Part shown: positions 49,402 to 60,421 of the stretch, piece by piece
Layout of the letters: every line of letters starts with the position of its first letter
Position numbering within the stretch: the stretch's first letter is position 1
Source of the DNA: Metellina segmentata
Lineage: Eukaryota; Arthropoda; Arachnida; Araneae; Tetragnathidae
DNA: 64,000 bases
Reading direction: 5' to 3'
Assembly: GCA_947359465.1 (NCBI GenBank)
Contig: OX375873.1
Location: forward strand, 132,696,899-132,760,898
Notes under the pieces: model-generated
Told to the model about the DNA's origin: nothing
Seen by the model: only the letters and a program-made list of their open reading frames with translations
The model's database searches: none
Program-made: the position numbers and the translations under genes

Positions 49402-49982
49402 CTTAAAGTTTATCAGGATAAAATTATTAAATAGTAAAACTTCGTTCGTGGCTGCATGGTCCAGAGGTTTTCATTCGTGTAATTTAGTTGTTAAGCGAAA
49501 ATTGTGATTTCGGATCGACAGTTTCTTTTATTTTCCGGAGTTCGTTTTTCAGATGGTTTTTTTTTAATCTTTTTTTTTACTTTCTTTGTTGTTTGAATTT
49601 AAATTCGTCGCTGCTTAACTCTGAAAACTGAATGATAACATCGGAGAACACATATTTCAATTTCAGGACGGCTCCTTTTTCAAGGCATGGAAAAGCTTAA
49701 ATTTCAATCGCAAATATCTCCGCCAGTTTTGCACATAACTCCATGATTTTTTTTCAATGCCTTTATTATTGTATTGGGTACATTTTTCTAATTGAACTTC
49801 TTGGCCAATCTCCTTTAGTTTTCGAGTTATTTTTTTCAACTTCCTTATTTCACCGCTAGGAGCTCTGTAAGCTGTCTCAATAAATTCAGCATGGTCACTT
49901 TACTGTAGGTACACGTTAGTACCTTGAATCTACGAGGCGCGGTTTCAAAATTAAAGAGCTTAAAAGGACTTTACAGGTCACC

Positions 49983-49985
<3 letters not shown>

Positions 49986-50047
<62 letters not shown>

Positions 50048-50058
50048 GAGAGAGAGTG
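49986..50058. repeat. (TA)n(GA)n microsatellite
   Basis: A TA run of about 29 units beginning right after the CACCCTG end of the long-TIR element, then a short AGAGAGAGAG run. Confidence 0.95.
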
Positions 50059-50715
50059 ATTTGGCTGTGTATACAACTTAAGGATGTTTTAAAAAATGTG
50101 TGAACAGTTGATATGCCAAGCATCAATGCTATCAACAAAGCTGTGTACTTTATTATACATCATTCCAGTCTATTCAGCTGCCAATTTGTTTGAGAATATT
50201 TGCCAATTTTTACTTATACCTATAAAAGGGTTGTGTTTGTTTTCCACAACAGTTTTATATATTTTCCGCATTTAGTACTAGCAGGGTAATACGATCGTGA
50301 GTGTACTTTTAAATAGGTGAACATTTAAATTAAAAACATTATAAATTGTAATCTTAAGATTTTTATTTCATTGGATGGAGAGCTTACGTCTATGTCTAAA
50401 CTTAGGATATGAAGAAAACAAAATTGGATTTTTCGATGGTATTTAGCTATAGCACATAAAACGAAATTTGGGAAGCTATAAGCCAATAAGTGTGATTGGT
50501 TGAAGAAAATTGTCGTAATGTTAAAAAATTCAAAAAGAAATCTGAAAAAAGTTTGGGAGAAACCTATAACATTGAAAGGGAAACTTCAAAGGAAATCAGA
50601 AAAGTTTCTATTGACTACTGCGAAACAAAGCAGTTTACAGAGACCAAAAGTCTAGCAGTCCAGCGCGTCAACGTTTGAACGAGTGCTCGAGATCGCCGCC
50701 GCCTTAACTAATATT
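50059..50715. other. AT-rich non-coding stretch, no gene seen
   Basis: A 60-codon Lys- and Glu-rich plus frame (50496-50678) is unrecognised. Confidence 0.45.
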
Positions 50716-50724
50716 GACTCGGTA

Positions 50725-50865
50725 GAAAGATATTTAATTACAGTCGCATTGGAGCAACACAACGGGCAATTAGCAACAGGAAGGGATGGAAAGCGATTGG
50801 GAAGATTTGAGGTCAAGACCACGTAATATTGGATCACGATCAAATTTGCTTTAAAATAAGATAAT
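50725..50865 (-). mobile_element. SINE fragment (minus strand)
   Basis: Tail half in reverse: TTTAATTACAGTCGCATTGG, AGCAACACAACGGGCAATTA, GACCACGTAATATTGGATCA. The head half is missing. Confidence 0.7.
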
Positions 50866-51034
50866 ATTGAAATATTCTAACGGGAAAAATGCGATCTAAT
50901 ATGATTAACATTACCAATGTGCCCATTGTGTTTACCAGTACTTTCTTGTTGTTCAAAAAATATTGCATAGATTATTTGCATTTCTAAATTAGCTACAACT
51001 CTATGCAACAGATGTAGACATTTAACTTTTGTAA

Positions 51035-51345
51035 GGTAGGTAGGTAGTTAATGAGCGTCAAACTGGAGCAGCACTTTGGGCTATTGGCGACGGTCTAGGA
51101 TCAATACTCAATGGAAACACACATGATCAGCACCACGTAATTTTTTAACCATGATCACATGATGAGGTAAAACTTGAGCTATAATTCCATTCTTCAAACT
51201 TCTGTACGTGCAACGGTGAAGACATTTGAGATTATGACACGTTTAACGTGCACCAGTCCCCGTCTACACGACAATCTTTGGTTGGATTCAAACTCGCAAC
51301 CCTCTTGTTTGTAATCCGTTAGTCATCCAACCGTGGTCCTCGTAA
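51035..51345 (-). mobile_element. Full-length SINE (minus strand, head type II)
   Basis: Simple tail in reverse (AAGGTAGGTAGGTAGTTAAT), then GCGTCAAACTGGAGCAGCAC, GACGGTCTAGGATCAATACT, CACCACGTAATTTTTTAACC, TTAACGTGCACCAGTCCCCG, TTTGGTTGGATTCAAACTCG and head region ACCCTCTTGTTTGTAATCCG. Confidence 0.88.
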
Positions 51346-51609
51346 TTTTCCAGAGATGGATTTACAGCATTAAGCTAAACCAATCGTGTTTCCGAATAAA
51401 AACATCTGATGTTCTGCAAAACTATTGACTGTTTCTCAGCGGCATTTATTTGCCAAGAAATATCAAAAAGTCTGATCTGCTTAACATAGGATTTCTTGTT
51501 AATTCTTCCGTTTATAGCTTAATCTTAATTTCTAATGTGCGCTTGAATCTCAAGAATAACGATTATTTTTCTGCAAATACAAATGTATGAAAACATTATG
51601 ATGAGTAAG

Positions 51610-51935
51610 GGTAATGCTAACTTTAAATAACGTCGTCCTTGATCAACACAACGGTCTATTGACGACGGTCGGGGATCAATACCCTGAGGGAAAGATCCGA
51701 GAACACCACCACGTAATTTTGAACCATGGTCAGATGACGAGGCAACACCTGAGCTGGCACCCCACTCTCCAAACTTCCACACCAACACAACGTGGTGACT
51801 TTCGGCCACGACAGATTTAAGGCGCACCAGCCGACTCTACACCACACGCTTACAAACATCCATGCCCGGACCCTGATTCGTACCGGAACCTTCCGATCTA
51901 TAGGCTAACACCTTAACCACCAGACCGGTTGGTTG
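51610..51935 (-). mobile_element. Full-length SINE (minus strand, head type I)
   Basis: The right end is the same tRNA-like head as the SINE at 25275: on the minus strand CCGGTCTGGTGGTTAAGGTG, then CTATAGATCGGAAGGTTCC and GTACGAATCAGGGTC (degraded B-box), then GGCATGGATGTTTGTAAGCG and the shared body. The left end is AACGTCGTCCTTGATCAACA. Of the minus copies this is among the best preserved. Frames on both strands over it are artefacts. Confidence 0.9.
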
Positions 51936-52660
51936 GAAACATTATGACGGGTCGTTTTATATTATTTTTCATCTGCTTATACTTATTATTGGTTTATCGC
52001 CAATCTTAATGGCACTATCTGGCTCTTTGGAATAATATATATTTCATTTAATTTTATACTTTATTATTTGTAGTTATACTACAACACTTTTAATATTTAA
52101 TGTGCAACAAAATCTTTATCTATAAATGTAAACTTTGGAAATAAAAATTTTAAATTTATTTTATAAGTATTCTTTATTATCTTCTTATATTTTCGTATAT
52201 TCTAAAAATTACGTATTTTAGAATAATTTGTATTTTTTTCTTAAGTATTAGTCATATTTTAAAGAATTTTAGCTACAAGAGCATTGAGTGGAAACGCAAT
52301 GGTTAAAACAAAAAATGAGACTATGCGTTTATCTACAGAACTATTTTTACAATATCTTTTTTCCATAACATAAAACCATTCAAATAAAAATTTTCAAAAT
52401 ATAAAATTTTCCTTCTTTATACTTAAAGAACAGTTAACTTTAAATCGTTCTCAAGAGATTATCTTATGAGATAAAAAATAAGTGAGTGGGAAACGCTATT
52501 CTTTTCTTTATTCATTAGAAAAAAAATTAACGATTGTTGCAATTATGATAAAATTATACAAGGAATTTTAAGGTCTTGTGAAAATAAAAGTATTACATCA
52601 GTCAACAAAGCATATATTTCAAAACTCACGATCAAAATTACGTATTTAATTCCCACCATA
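51936..52660. other. AT-rich non-coding stretch, no gene seen
   Basis: No recognised feature. Confidence 0.5.
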
Positions 52661-52667
52661 TACAAAG

Positions 52668-53000
52668 GGGACGTGGTAACCCGGTTGGAAGAATAAAAGA
52701 TTAGCAACGGGAGGGTTGTAAGTTCAAGTCCAACCCAAAACCGTCGTGTACAAAGGGGGCTGGTACACTTTAAGTGTTTGATGTCCTCATATGTCCTCAC
52801 ATGTATCCTTTCATATTCCGTGTACGTTTATGTGATGTGGAAACTTGGAGAACGGGTTGTCAGCTCAAATGTAGCCTCGTTATCTGACCATGGTTCAAAA
52901 TCACTAAGTGTTGATCCCGGTGGGGATTGATCTCGGACCGTCGCCAGTAGTCCGCTGTTGTTCATCTAGTGTGACGTTAATCAAAATATCTACTTACCCT
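52668..53000 (+). mobile_element. Full-length SINE (plus strand, head type II)
   Basis: Head ACGTGGTAACCCGGTTGGAA (A-box-like), then GATTAGCAACGGGAGGGTTG and TAAGTTCAAGTCC (B-box-like), then CAAAACCGTCGTGTACAAAG, GGCTGGTACACTTTAAGTG, TGTGATGTGGAAACTTGGAG, GACCATGGTTCAAAATCA, TTGATCTCGGACCGTCGCC, and a short tail CTACTTACCC. A small internal duplication (ATGTCCTCATATGTCCTCAC) distinguishes this copy. Confidence 0.88.
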
Positions 53001-54540
53001 CCATAAGCAAACAATTTTAAGACTGACAAAACAATCCCTTTAAACGCAGTAAGAAAATGACGTTAATCGTGTTTGAGCTTAGCCTTATCCCCAAAATTAC
53101 GTGTCTAGAATATCTAGTTCTCGTGTCTACTTCTAAACAGCACTCCTTTTCTCGGCATACTAAATACATAACAAAGCCCTGACTCTCTAGCGAAGCTGTC
53201 AGAAATGGCAGTGTCATATTCTGGCAACAACTCACTCCCTACTACCCGGTTGCAAGGAGGGTGGCGAGCAGCAAGGAACGGCCTGGAAGACATATCCCTA
53301 CACAAAGGAACCATTCTCTCTGGTGACCCATAATTCTTGATGAGAAACACTTTGTTCCCCAAACTCCCTGAGCCAGTGGAGGTTCCCGAAGACACTGAAA
53401 GAATTCAGGATACAAAAGGATCCATTCTTTACAAGAAAAGCCACTGATGAAGGCAGGCGTTTGGGACGTCATTATTGTGATTTCGGACACCGTTGGGATG
53501 CGATTCAGACGTCTACATCTCCGGGCAGGCCGAGGGCGGGGCAGGAGGACTGAAGGGGAAATTACGACCAGATGGCTGAAGAAAAGGTTAGGGAAGGAAA
53601 TAACTTGTTTTTATGGATAATTTCTATACTTTGTTTTGCTTTCTCGCAGAGTATAGATAGTTCAGAACGGATCTGGTAGTTTTTTACATGTGGAAAGATC
53701 TGATGCATGTATGTAGGGTATACAAACACCAACTTAGGATATTTTTATTTCGTATCAAATCAGCTGTCAATAAATTAGCTTTTGATAGGAACGTTATAAC
53801 TTGTCGTCAATATTAATAAAATTGGTAAACATTTTTTGTATTTATTATTTGGTTTGCTACTACAGGGTTATTTAAAAAAAGTAATCTTAATTAAGATAAA
53901 ACTTTAATTTGCTGTGTAAAATCTAAATTTAGTGGTAGAAATAGAATAATTGTATAGTTTGAACATTGATCTTAAGGAAAGAAGTTAATTAACAGTCTCT
54001 AAAATACACATTGGTACTACAGGCACAATTGTCACATTTATCACTATTTTTATTAAGGTAGTTTATTAATTGTAAATGTCTTCTTCATTGCAAAATTCCT
54101 TATATGTAGACCTTGGAAAGGTAAATGACCACAAGAGTAGTTCAATATAAGATCCACTTCAGGGGTTCGCGTGTTTTACCATTTAGAAATCTAAGGGTAA
54201 CATTATTTTAACCGCATATTCACATTTGTGAATATTTATTGGAAAAAGTGTGGAAAGCTACTCACCACATTCATTTAACGAACTAAAAAACAATAATTTC
54301 TTTTAAACAGTCATCATATCTCTAAATTTCCTGCTAATGACTCATCCAAAAATATTTTGTTACTAAAATCTGATGACAGTTTTATCCCGCAGGTGTTCTC
54401 ATACCGTTCTCCTTGTATATATTTAAACATATTTCGATTATATTCATCGAGTTAAAATCACAATGTTTGTCCCGCCAAAGTTGTTGATTGATGAAATATA
54501 AATCAATTAGTATTATTTAGGAAATATGGAATTAAGATTT
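53001..54540. other. GC-richer island then AT-rich sequence, no recognised gene
   Basis: Around 53100-53580 the DNA is the most GC-rich of the unique stretches, and three minus frames (53017-53235, 53114-53395, 53242-53490; up to 93 codons) overlap in different phases. None shows a domain or splice-bounded conservation that I recognise. The rest is AT-rich. Confidence 0.4.
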
Positions 54541-54740
54541 AGGCCTTGTTCACATGAGGCGTTTGAAACGCGCGTCTTGTGAGGTCAGCGAGGTCCCGCC
54601 ATTAAATTATATATTTCTTATTCCTCTAATTCAAGTTACTATCTTTGCGAGCTTGAAGAGCGGTACCTCGCTAGCCTCGTTTGAAACGTCATTCCCCTTT
54701 TCGGAATCGAAGGTGCTTGCCCATATGCCATGTAAAGCCA
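54541..54740. repeat. Possible terminal fragment of a DNA transposon
   Basis: AGGCCTTGTTCACATGAGGC followed by GTTTGAAACGCGCG resembles the starts of several MITE families, and part of the segment recurs inverted inside it (GCGAGGTCCCGCC against GGTACCTCGC; CGTTTGAAACG appears at both ends). No matching outer end or target duplication was found. Confidence 0.3.
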
Positions 54741-56690
54741 AAAGTATGTGAGTACCAAGAAAAATGCATTTTCAATTCAGCATTGTGATTTTCTCAATTT
54801 AAAATTTTATTTTAGGAAAAGCCTTTGAATGGATCAAGGATTTTTGGTAGGATAATGACCTTCAATACGTTAAAACTGAAGCCTCAAATTTTAAGATCTT
54901 GTATTTTGCCCTTTTGAAACCTAAGGTACGTGTATCCGTTGTTGCAATCAAAATTATCGCTCTTTGTGAAGTTTCAAGAGAGCAAAGGAGTGCTATTGCC
55001 TGAATTGGTCTGTTCCATCCAAATAAAATCCTCAATTCTAAAGAGCAAAAACAAAGTTTCGGAGCGTAGATGTTAATGAGAGCCGACTGCATATTTAAAG
55101 CATCCTATACTTCTACATCCACACTTAAACAACTTCCGAACTTTTCAAGTCTCTGCATTGGAGCACTTTGAATGAAATATCCTTCCCACTATCAGCCTAA
55201 GGTTAGAAATGGAAGTCAATGTCAATTCTTTCGTATCAACGCAGACCCCCAAATGGCGAAGCGTGACTTATATTTAGCAACATCGAAGTTCAGATGGAAA
55301 CTGAGAATATCTCGCACTTCCTGAGCATTCGTTGAGAAGTAGAAATAAGGCAAGAAAAAAGCAATCTTCCGACAGAAATACTCGGGGCTCGAGTTCTGTT
55401 TTCTTGACTTCCATAGCATTAAAGAGAAAGGAAGGACCGAAATAAAAGTGGACAGGTATACGGAGAGTTGGCGTAAGAGAAACTGAGAAAGAATTCCGAC
55501 GATAACAGTAATCGACTGCAGTGGCAGGCACGAGATTTCGATATTAACACGAGAATCTTCGAACTATATTATCAGCTGCTCTTTCCCAGGTGGTTTCGGA
55601 GGAAGAATAACCCACATTGAAAAATTGCATCCTAAGACAATTTCAAAAAATGAAATTCTAAACTCTGACGTTAACGAAATTCTTTTTTCAGTTTATTCAC
55701 AAAACGCATTACTAATGGTCCTAGATATCGCTTTATCTTTTGTGGAATTAAACTCTCCTTTGCCGTATGAGTCGAAAAATAAAACATTATTCTAAACAAT
55801 ACTTACCAAAACGAAATCATTCTTATCATATCTATATACATCATTATAATGAAACTTCTCAATCCTTAATTTGACATAACAGCGTGCATTCAGAATTTAT
55901 ATAGTTCTCTTTATTACAAAATAACATTTACACTGTCAAGTTCTCTTGCACCTGAAAATTCAGTTTCAGCCCTCTGCCTTTTAGAAAGAGAGTTCTCAAG
56001 GATTTTTACGAAATGGTCAAATGTACTCTGAGTGACTTTTCGTGTCATGTATATTTGAAATTCAAATGGAACGAAATTCTAGGTATCTTGACCACACAAG
56101 TGGATCTTTGAGTTGTATTAGTACTCTTTAACCTTATAAAAGCATTTCCTTAGGTCTATCAGAATGGAAGTATGCACAAGTTTGTGTCGATTAGTGTCTG
56201 AAATACACGGCACGTGTTGTACTTGTAGAGGAAAGACTACATCCAGGTAACATCTCATAAATTGCAAAGTAAAAAAAAAAAAAAACATGCGGTGATGTTC
56301 GATGCTTGATTTTTTGGAATAACCTCCAAACTGACCTCCAATGGCAACTGTTCTTTGTCTTCTGACATTCCGATCAGAATTTCTAAAGTTCTTGTGAGCT
56401 ACGAACATACAAAAAAAAACCAAAAAGTAGGAACGTTTGTTTTTAGTTTTAGATTCATTCTAGCTTTCTCCCTCGCAGGCTTCGGACGCGCTGAATATGG
56501 AATTGCGTTAAATTCTTATTGATGTTAATAAGCTAATTTCTGCAGTTGTAAATATGTCATAGTAAATTAAGTTTTATCCATTTTGATGTTATGTCTTCAT
56601 GATATCCTTACTTACGCAAAACTGGTGTTTGGTACAAACAAACCGCCAGATACTTTAAAGTTTTGCTTTCAAACAATTAGGTTAATTCAC
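54741..56690. other. Non-coding stretch with GC-richer islands
   Basis: Islands at about 54860-55100 and 55170-55560 contain overlapping frames (76-85 codons) in different phases with no recognised domain. A 101-codon minus frame (56118-56423) passes through an A/T run, and its protein is unrecognised. No repeats were identified. Confidence 0.4.
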
Positions 56691-56694
56691 TCGG

Positions 56695-56960
56695 AAGATT
56701 CAACCAGATATCTCGTCCTTCAAGATCTGACGTTTTCTTAACCTTCCTGGTTGCTGTCTTCTCCTAGTATCTCGTCATTAGCAAAACTAACCAGATCATG
56801 ATGGACGAAGTATCTCATCATTTGAAGAAGACAGACCATAATTCGTTATAAAAACCTTCAATATTTTGACGCCGACATATCTCGTCATTTGTAAAATCGG
56901 CCCGATCTTGATGGACTAGAAACCATTTGTAGGGTCGACAAAGATACTATTTGTCGAGAT
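56695..56960. repeat. Dispersed TATCTCGTC/GACGAGATA motif cluster
   Basis: Successive units contain AGATATCTCGTCCTTCAAGA, TAGTATCTCGTCATTAGCAA, AGATCATGATGGACGAAGTA, ACATATCTCGTCATTTGTAA and GATCTTGATGGAC. Unit spacing is 50-110 bp. This is the richest of the four clusters. Confidence 0.55.
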
Positions 56961-57390
56961 AAAACTGCCCAATTCTTAACTCCAAGAAAGTCAATGTATA
57001 AATCTGCTACTTGCCCAGAACTGGTGATTATTTGGAACAGGTTATTTATTAATAGGCTGATCATTACAGGTCAGTTTTCGACATGAATATTTACTATGAA
57101 GCGAGTTAATATAGCATTTTAATTTAATAACAGACTATTAGACACTTATTTTGCGTACAAATGGAGCATATGTTAGGAGATACTCTAATCGAACGATGGT
57201 GTTCCTATCTGAAGCTCTCCTTCAGCTATGTAAAAATCTACAATAAACCGCATTCTTTAACGTCTCATATTTAAAATTTTCTAGCTAAGATTATGTTGAT
57301 ACCTGTAAAAATACATTGTATTTTAAGTAAAATTTATTTCTTATGTTCAAAATATCTCTAACAAGTCTTTTTTATTATAAGAGAGATATA
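56961..57390. other. AT-rich non-coding stretch, no gene seen
   Basis: No recognised feature. Confidence 0.5.
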
Positions 57391-57395
57391 TAGAT

Positions 57396-57775
57396 ACTTT
57401 TACTAACGTAGTACTGGAGAACCACAACGGGATATTGGCGACTATTGATCAGTTTCAATACGAACAACCCTAGGATAACACCCCGTAACATTGAACCACA
57501 GTCGGCGGCGAGATTACAACTGAGTTGGCATCCCACCTTTACACAGTTCCATACCACACCAACGTGAGGACATTTGAGGCACGGAAGCTGTACGTGCATC
57601 AGCCCCTTAGTACACGACGGTTTTTGGATGGATTTGAACTCGTAACCCTCCAGTTGTCAACTGACAAGGAATGATACATTTTCTGTTAACCTAAATATTT
57701 CGCGGTAGTGTTTGTGGACAATCTGATTGCCAATCCGTTACTCTTCCATCCGGGATACCGAGACCCCTCTTTTAT
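57396..57775 (-). mobile_element. SINE copy (minus strand) with internal insertion
   Basis: Body in reverse: TAGTACTGGAGAACCACAAC, GGGATATTGGCGACTATTG, CCCCGTAACATTGAACCACA, ACACCAACGTGAGGACATTT, ACGTGCATCAGCCCCTTAGT, GATTTGAACTCGTAACCCTC. The head is split: after CTCCAGTTG about 70 bp of unrelated AT-rich DNA follow (around 57656-57729), then the head resumes with GCCAATCCGTTACTCTTCCA. Confidence 0.85.
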
Positions 57776-58124
57776 TATAAGGAGTATGCTATATTATTCT
57801 TCGACAATAAATGAGAATTTTCATACCTTTGTCAATTTTAAAACAAGAGCGTCGTGTACATTGACAGTTCGGATATCATAGTGAATTAGCTATTCGCTGT
57901 ACCGTTGTGAGTTAGTTATATATTTTTAATAGTATGCTGTAGATTTATTATAACATAAATAGTTGTAGTTATGAACTATACGTACTCGGGAAGTGCTACA
58001 AGTATTTCATTTCCTTGCAATGAAATACTTCATTAGGTAGTGTGTCATAACGGAGTTGTTTTGTTTGAACAAAATATGAAGACATATCACATCTACATAT
58101 CGTCACTTGAATCTAAGAACTAGG
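57776..58124. other. AT-rich non-coding stretch, no gene seen
   Basis: No recognised feature. Confidence 0.5.
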
Positions 58125-59290
58125 CCTGGGAGAAGAAAGTTCTTAAAACTATGACGTACGTCGTAGAACAAACAAAACTTTGCAGGACAATTTTATCAAA
58201 ATGTTGGCCTTTTTTTTTTCAATCATAAGTTACGATGTTCTGAAGCGCAAAGCGCGCTCCCTACCACACCTTTTTTTCCTCTTCTCTAGCTACGGAACAA
58301 CTTCCCTACAACACCACAAATTACCCACAAACACTTTATAAATAAAAAATCTTCTATATCAATGACAAAATATTTAACTTCAAAAGTTATAAACAGAATT
58401 GCAAATTCTGAAAATATGCATTTGTTTTAAATAAAGTAAGTTAATTAATTTTAATGTTTTATTATAAACTAGGGGGTCCGCCCCCTGCTCGCTAACGCTC
58501 GCCAACCCCCGGAGGATTGCTTAGCAATCCTCATTGGTTCGCTGAGCGAACCTATGCTCGCTTCGCTCGCATCAATGAAGACACGTGTCCTAGCAGAAGG
58601 GATTGATTACAAAATATGATATTCCAAAAAAAATATTTTTCTAATCTAAATTTGTTGTATTACATAAAATATATATACAGTACCTCTGGAATCAGAATTT
58701 AAATGAAAACTTTGAGCAAATTTTAATCGCAATGTGAGCGCTGCTTTGGAAATTGAATACCCAGCATGTTGTTTGTGTGTACATTTCCCCAGTACTCGAG
58801 CCACCCATACACTTTTTGACTGAGTTTGTTGTCGAAAGTTGTAGTGCACGCGTCTTGTTGTACTATAATTGTTAGCCTTGAAAAGGACCGTTTTTTAAAT
58901 AGCCCTGAAAAGATCCTCCGCTTTCTTAGATTTCTATTACAAACCGCAACAGCTCGTCTAAAATTCATTTTTTTCAATAAAATTTCATCCGATAACGCTA
59001 TAGATTCAAATGAGGCGCGCGGCTCCTAGTAAACAAACAATCGCACAATGTTGCCAAAACGCGGTAACAAATAACGTCTCTTTTGCGTGCCACGTAAGAG
59101 AAATATATATATAGATATGTGTAAGACATATTTAGCCGAAAATTGTGTTTTCAGTCTCTTTTTGTTGCACCGCAGGTTTCAAAATTCGGACAAAATGCCT
59201 TCAGAACAATTGCAATTGCTTGGAGTTGTGTTGCAGAACACTGAATACAATTCTGCACTTGGGAAACAAGGTAACTGCATTTTTTAGAGA
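58125..59290 (+). repeat. Dispersed repeat R, copy A, split by a Helitron-like insertion
   Basis: Left part 58125-58468 and right part 59116-59290 together are colinear with the uninterrupted copy at 62690-63215. Shared anchors: GACGTACGTCG, CAATCATAAGTTACGATGTT versus CTATCATAAGTTAGGATGTC, AGCTACGGAACAAC, TTAACTTCAAAAGTTAT, TTCAAAATTCGGACAAAATG and TTGCAGAACACTGAATA. The frames 59087-59287 and 59145-59354 lie in the right part and are not recognised as genes. Confidence 0.85.
58469..59115 (-). mobile_element. Helitron-like non-autonomous element, 647 bp
   Basis: On the minus strand it begins TCTATATATATATTTCTCTT and ends with CGAGCGTTAGCGAGCAG, the hairpin GGGGGCGGACCCCC and CTAG. It sits between A (58468) and T (59116), the Helitron target. 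Comparison with repeat R copy B (TTATAAATATGAAATACATA at about 63046) shows the intact target TTATAAA-TATG, so both ends are defined to the base and no target duplication is present, as expected for rolling-circle insertion. A run of extra palindromes (AGGATTGCTAAGCAATCCT, GGTTCGCTCAGCGAACC, GCGAGCGAAGCGAGC on the minus strand) precedes the terminal hairpin. No Rep/helicase is encoded; the 84-codon minus frame (58723-58977) is unrecognised. Confidence 0.85.
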
Positions 59291-60421
59291 CATTAAAATT
59301 TCCACTCTAGTGCCTGTTTCATATCTATCGACATTTTTTATTAGACAAAAGTAAGAGGTTAAGGGGTCAAACCCTTTTTTCTGCAATCAGTTTGGTATGA
59401 TCTCAGCTTTAATAATATAAGTGTAACTCAAACTTTCCAATATTTGAGCTACCTACTTTTTGCACTAAGTAATCCCTTTTCTCAAAAAATAAAAAAATCC
59501 GGCATCACCTATTCCAAACTCCATGCCATTTCAACATACATTTTTTACAACTCTTAAACAAAGGTTGTGTACACAGAGGCTTTTTCAGCAGGGGGTTTCA
59601 GGACGGAGCGAAAAAGAAGATACGGGGAATTCTTTTCCTTCGGGGGTATGGTTATTTTTTCAGCGAATAAATGTTATTTGCTGGAGAGTACGGCATAAAA
59701 TGTTGATAAGAGCGTCTTCCCTTTCGAGCAAATAGGAGCGATGGGGGAATGTAAAATCCAGATGGACAAGCGCTGCAAGGGGGTGGGAGTTTTCAGTGCT
59801 CATTCCGTTCTGCAGAGGGGAAGTTGGAGTGCGCTGGAATCTGTTGAGGGAAGTTCTCGTACGTGTGCAGAATCCCCGAAGAGTAGTCTGTGGTAGGAAT
59901 TTGTTTATACGTCTCCTATTTGGGACTACTTAGCAACAAATAGAGTCTGGTGGGAAACGAGGGTATGAGCGTTCGGTCGGCGGTGAGTTGGAACAAAGCG
60001 CTAAAGCATTTAGTCTTCTGTTTTAGGATTGACAGATATATCTATCTGTATAAATACATACAAGTGTCAGGCATGTAGGAAAATGATTGAATCGAATGCG
60101 CTTCAGATGTTTTATATATGTATACATTTAATGTTTCCTCGCACGTCAATTTCGTTGTAATCTATAGTGTTCAAATCATCTGTAATGAACTCAAATTTAA
60201 AATCCATGAGATACCCACTCTCCCCACTCAACACATTTCTTTAGATTCAAAGTGATAAACAAATACTGAAATGATATTTACATGGACCTTAACTTCGAAT
60301 CAAATTAATTTGTTTATTATGTTGGAACAGCCAGGAATTTTACTTCCTTCAAATAAACAAGGGCAACCCCGAGGTGCCATAATTATGTGTATTGTATTTT
60401 CCGTATATATATATATATATA
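59291..60421. other. Non-coding stretch with a GC-richer island
   Basis: About 59570-60000 has balanced composition and a 70-codon plus frame (59523-59735) with no recognised domain. A short (TA)n tract lies at about 60404-60421, right before the next MITE. Confidence 0.4.

Larger units (their letters stand above)
47550..49985 (-). mobile_element. Long-TIR transposon with decayed DUF4817/DD41D transposase
   Basis: Two arms of about 550 bp are inverted copies of each other: 47550-48119 and 49402-49947. Paired anchors are ACGTGTACCTACAGTAAAGT left with ACTTTACTGTAGGTACACGT right, CTTACAGAGCTCCTAGCGGT left with CGCTAGGAGCTCTGTAAG right, and TTATGTGCAAAACTGGCGGA left with CGCCAGTTTTGCACATAA right. 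The right arm continues about 38 bp further to a CACCCTG end (49979-49985) adjoining (TA)n; on the left these outer bases are lost in the (TA)n region. Arm divergence is noticeable, so the element is old. Confidence 0.9.

Noticed and set aside
53114..53395. 93-codon minus-strand ORF in a GC-rich island
   Set aside because: It overlaps two other open frames in different phases and has no motif or splice-site support, so the open frame probably follows from composition.
56118..56423. 101-codon minus-strand ORF considered as a retrotransposon polyprotein fragment
   Set aside because: It contains a run of Phe from an A/T homopolymer and no catalytic or zinc-binding motif that would place it in gag, reverse transcriptase or integrase.
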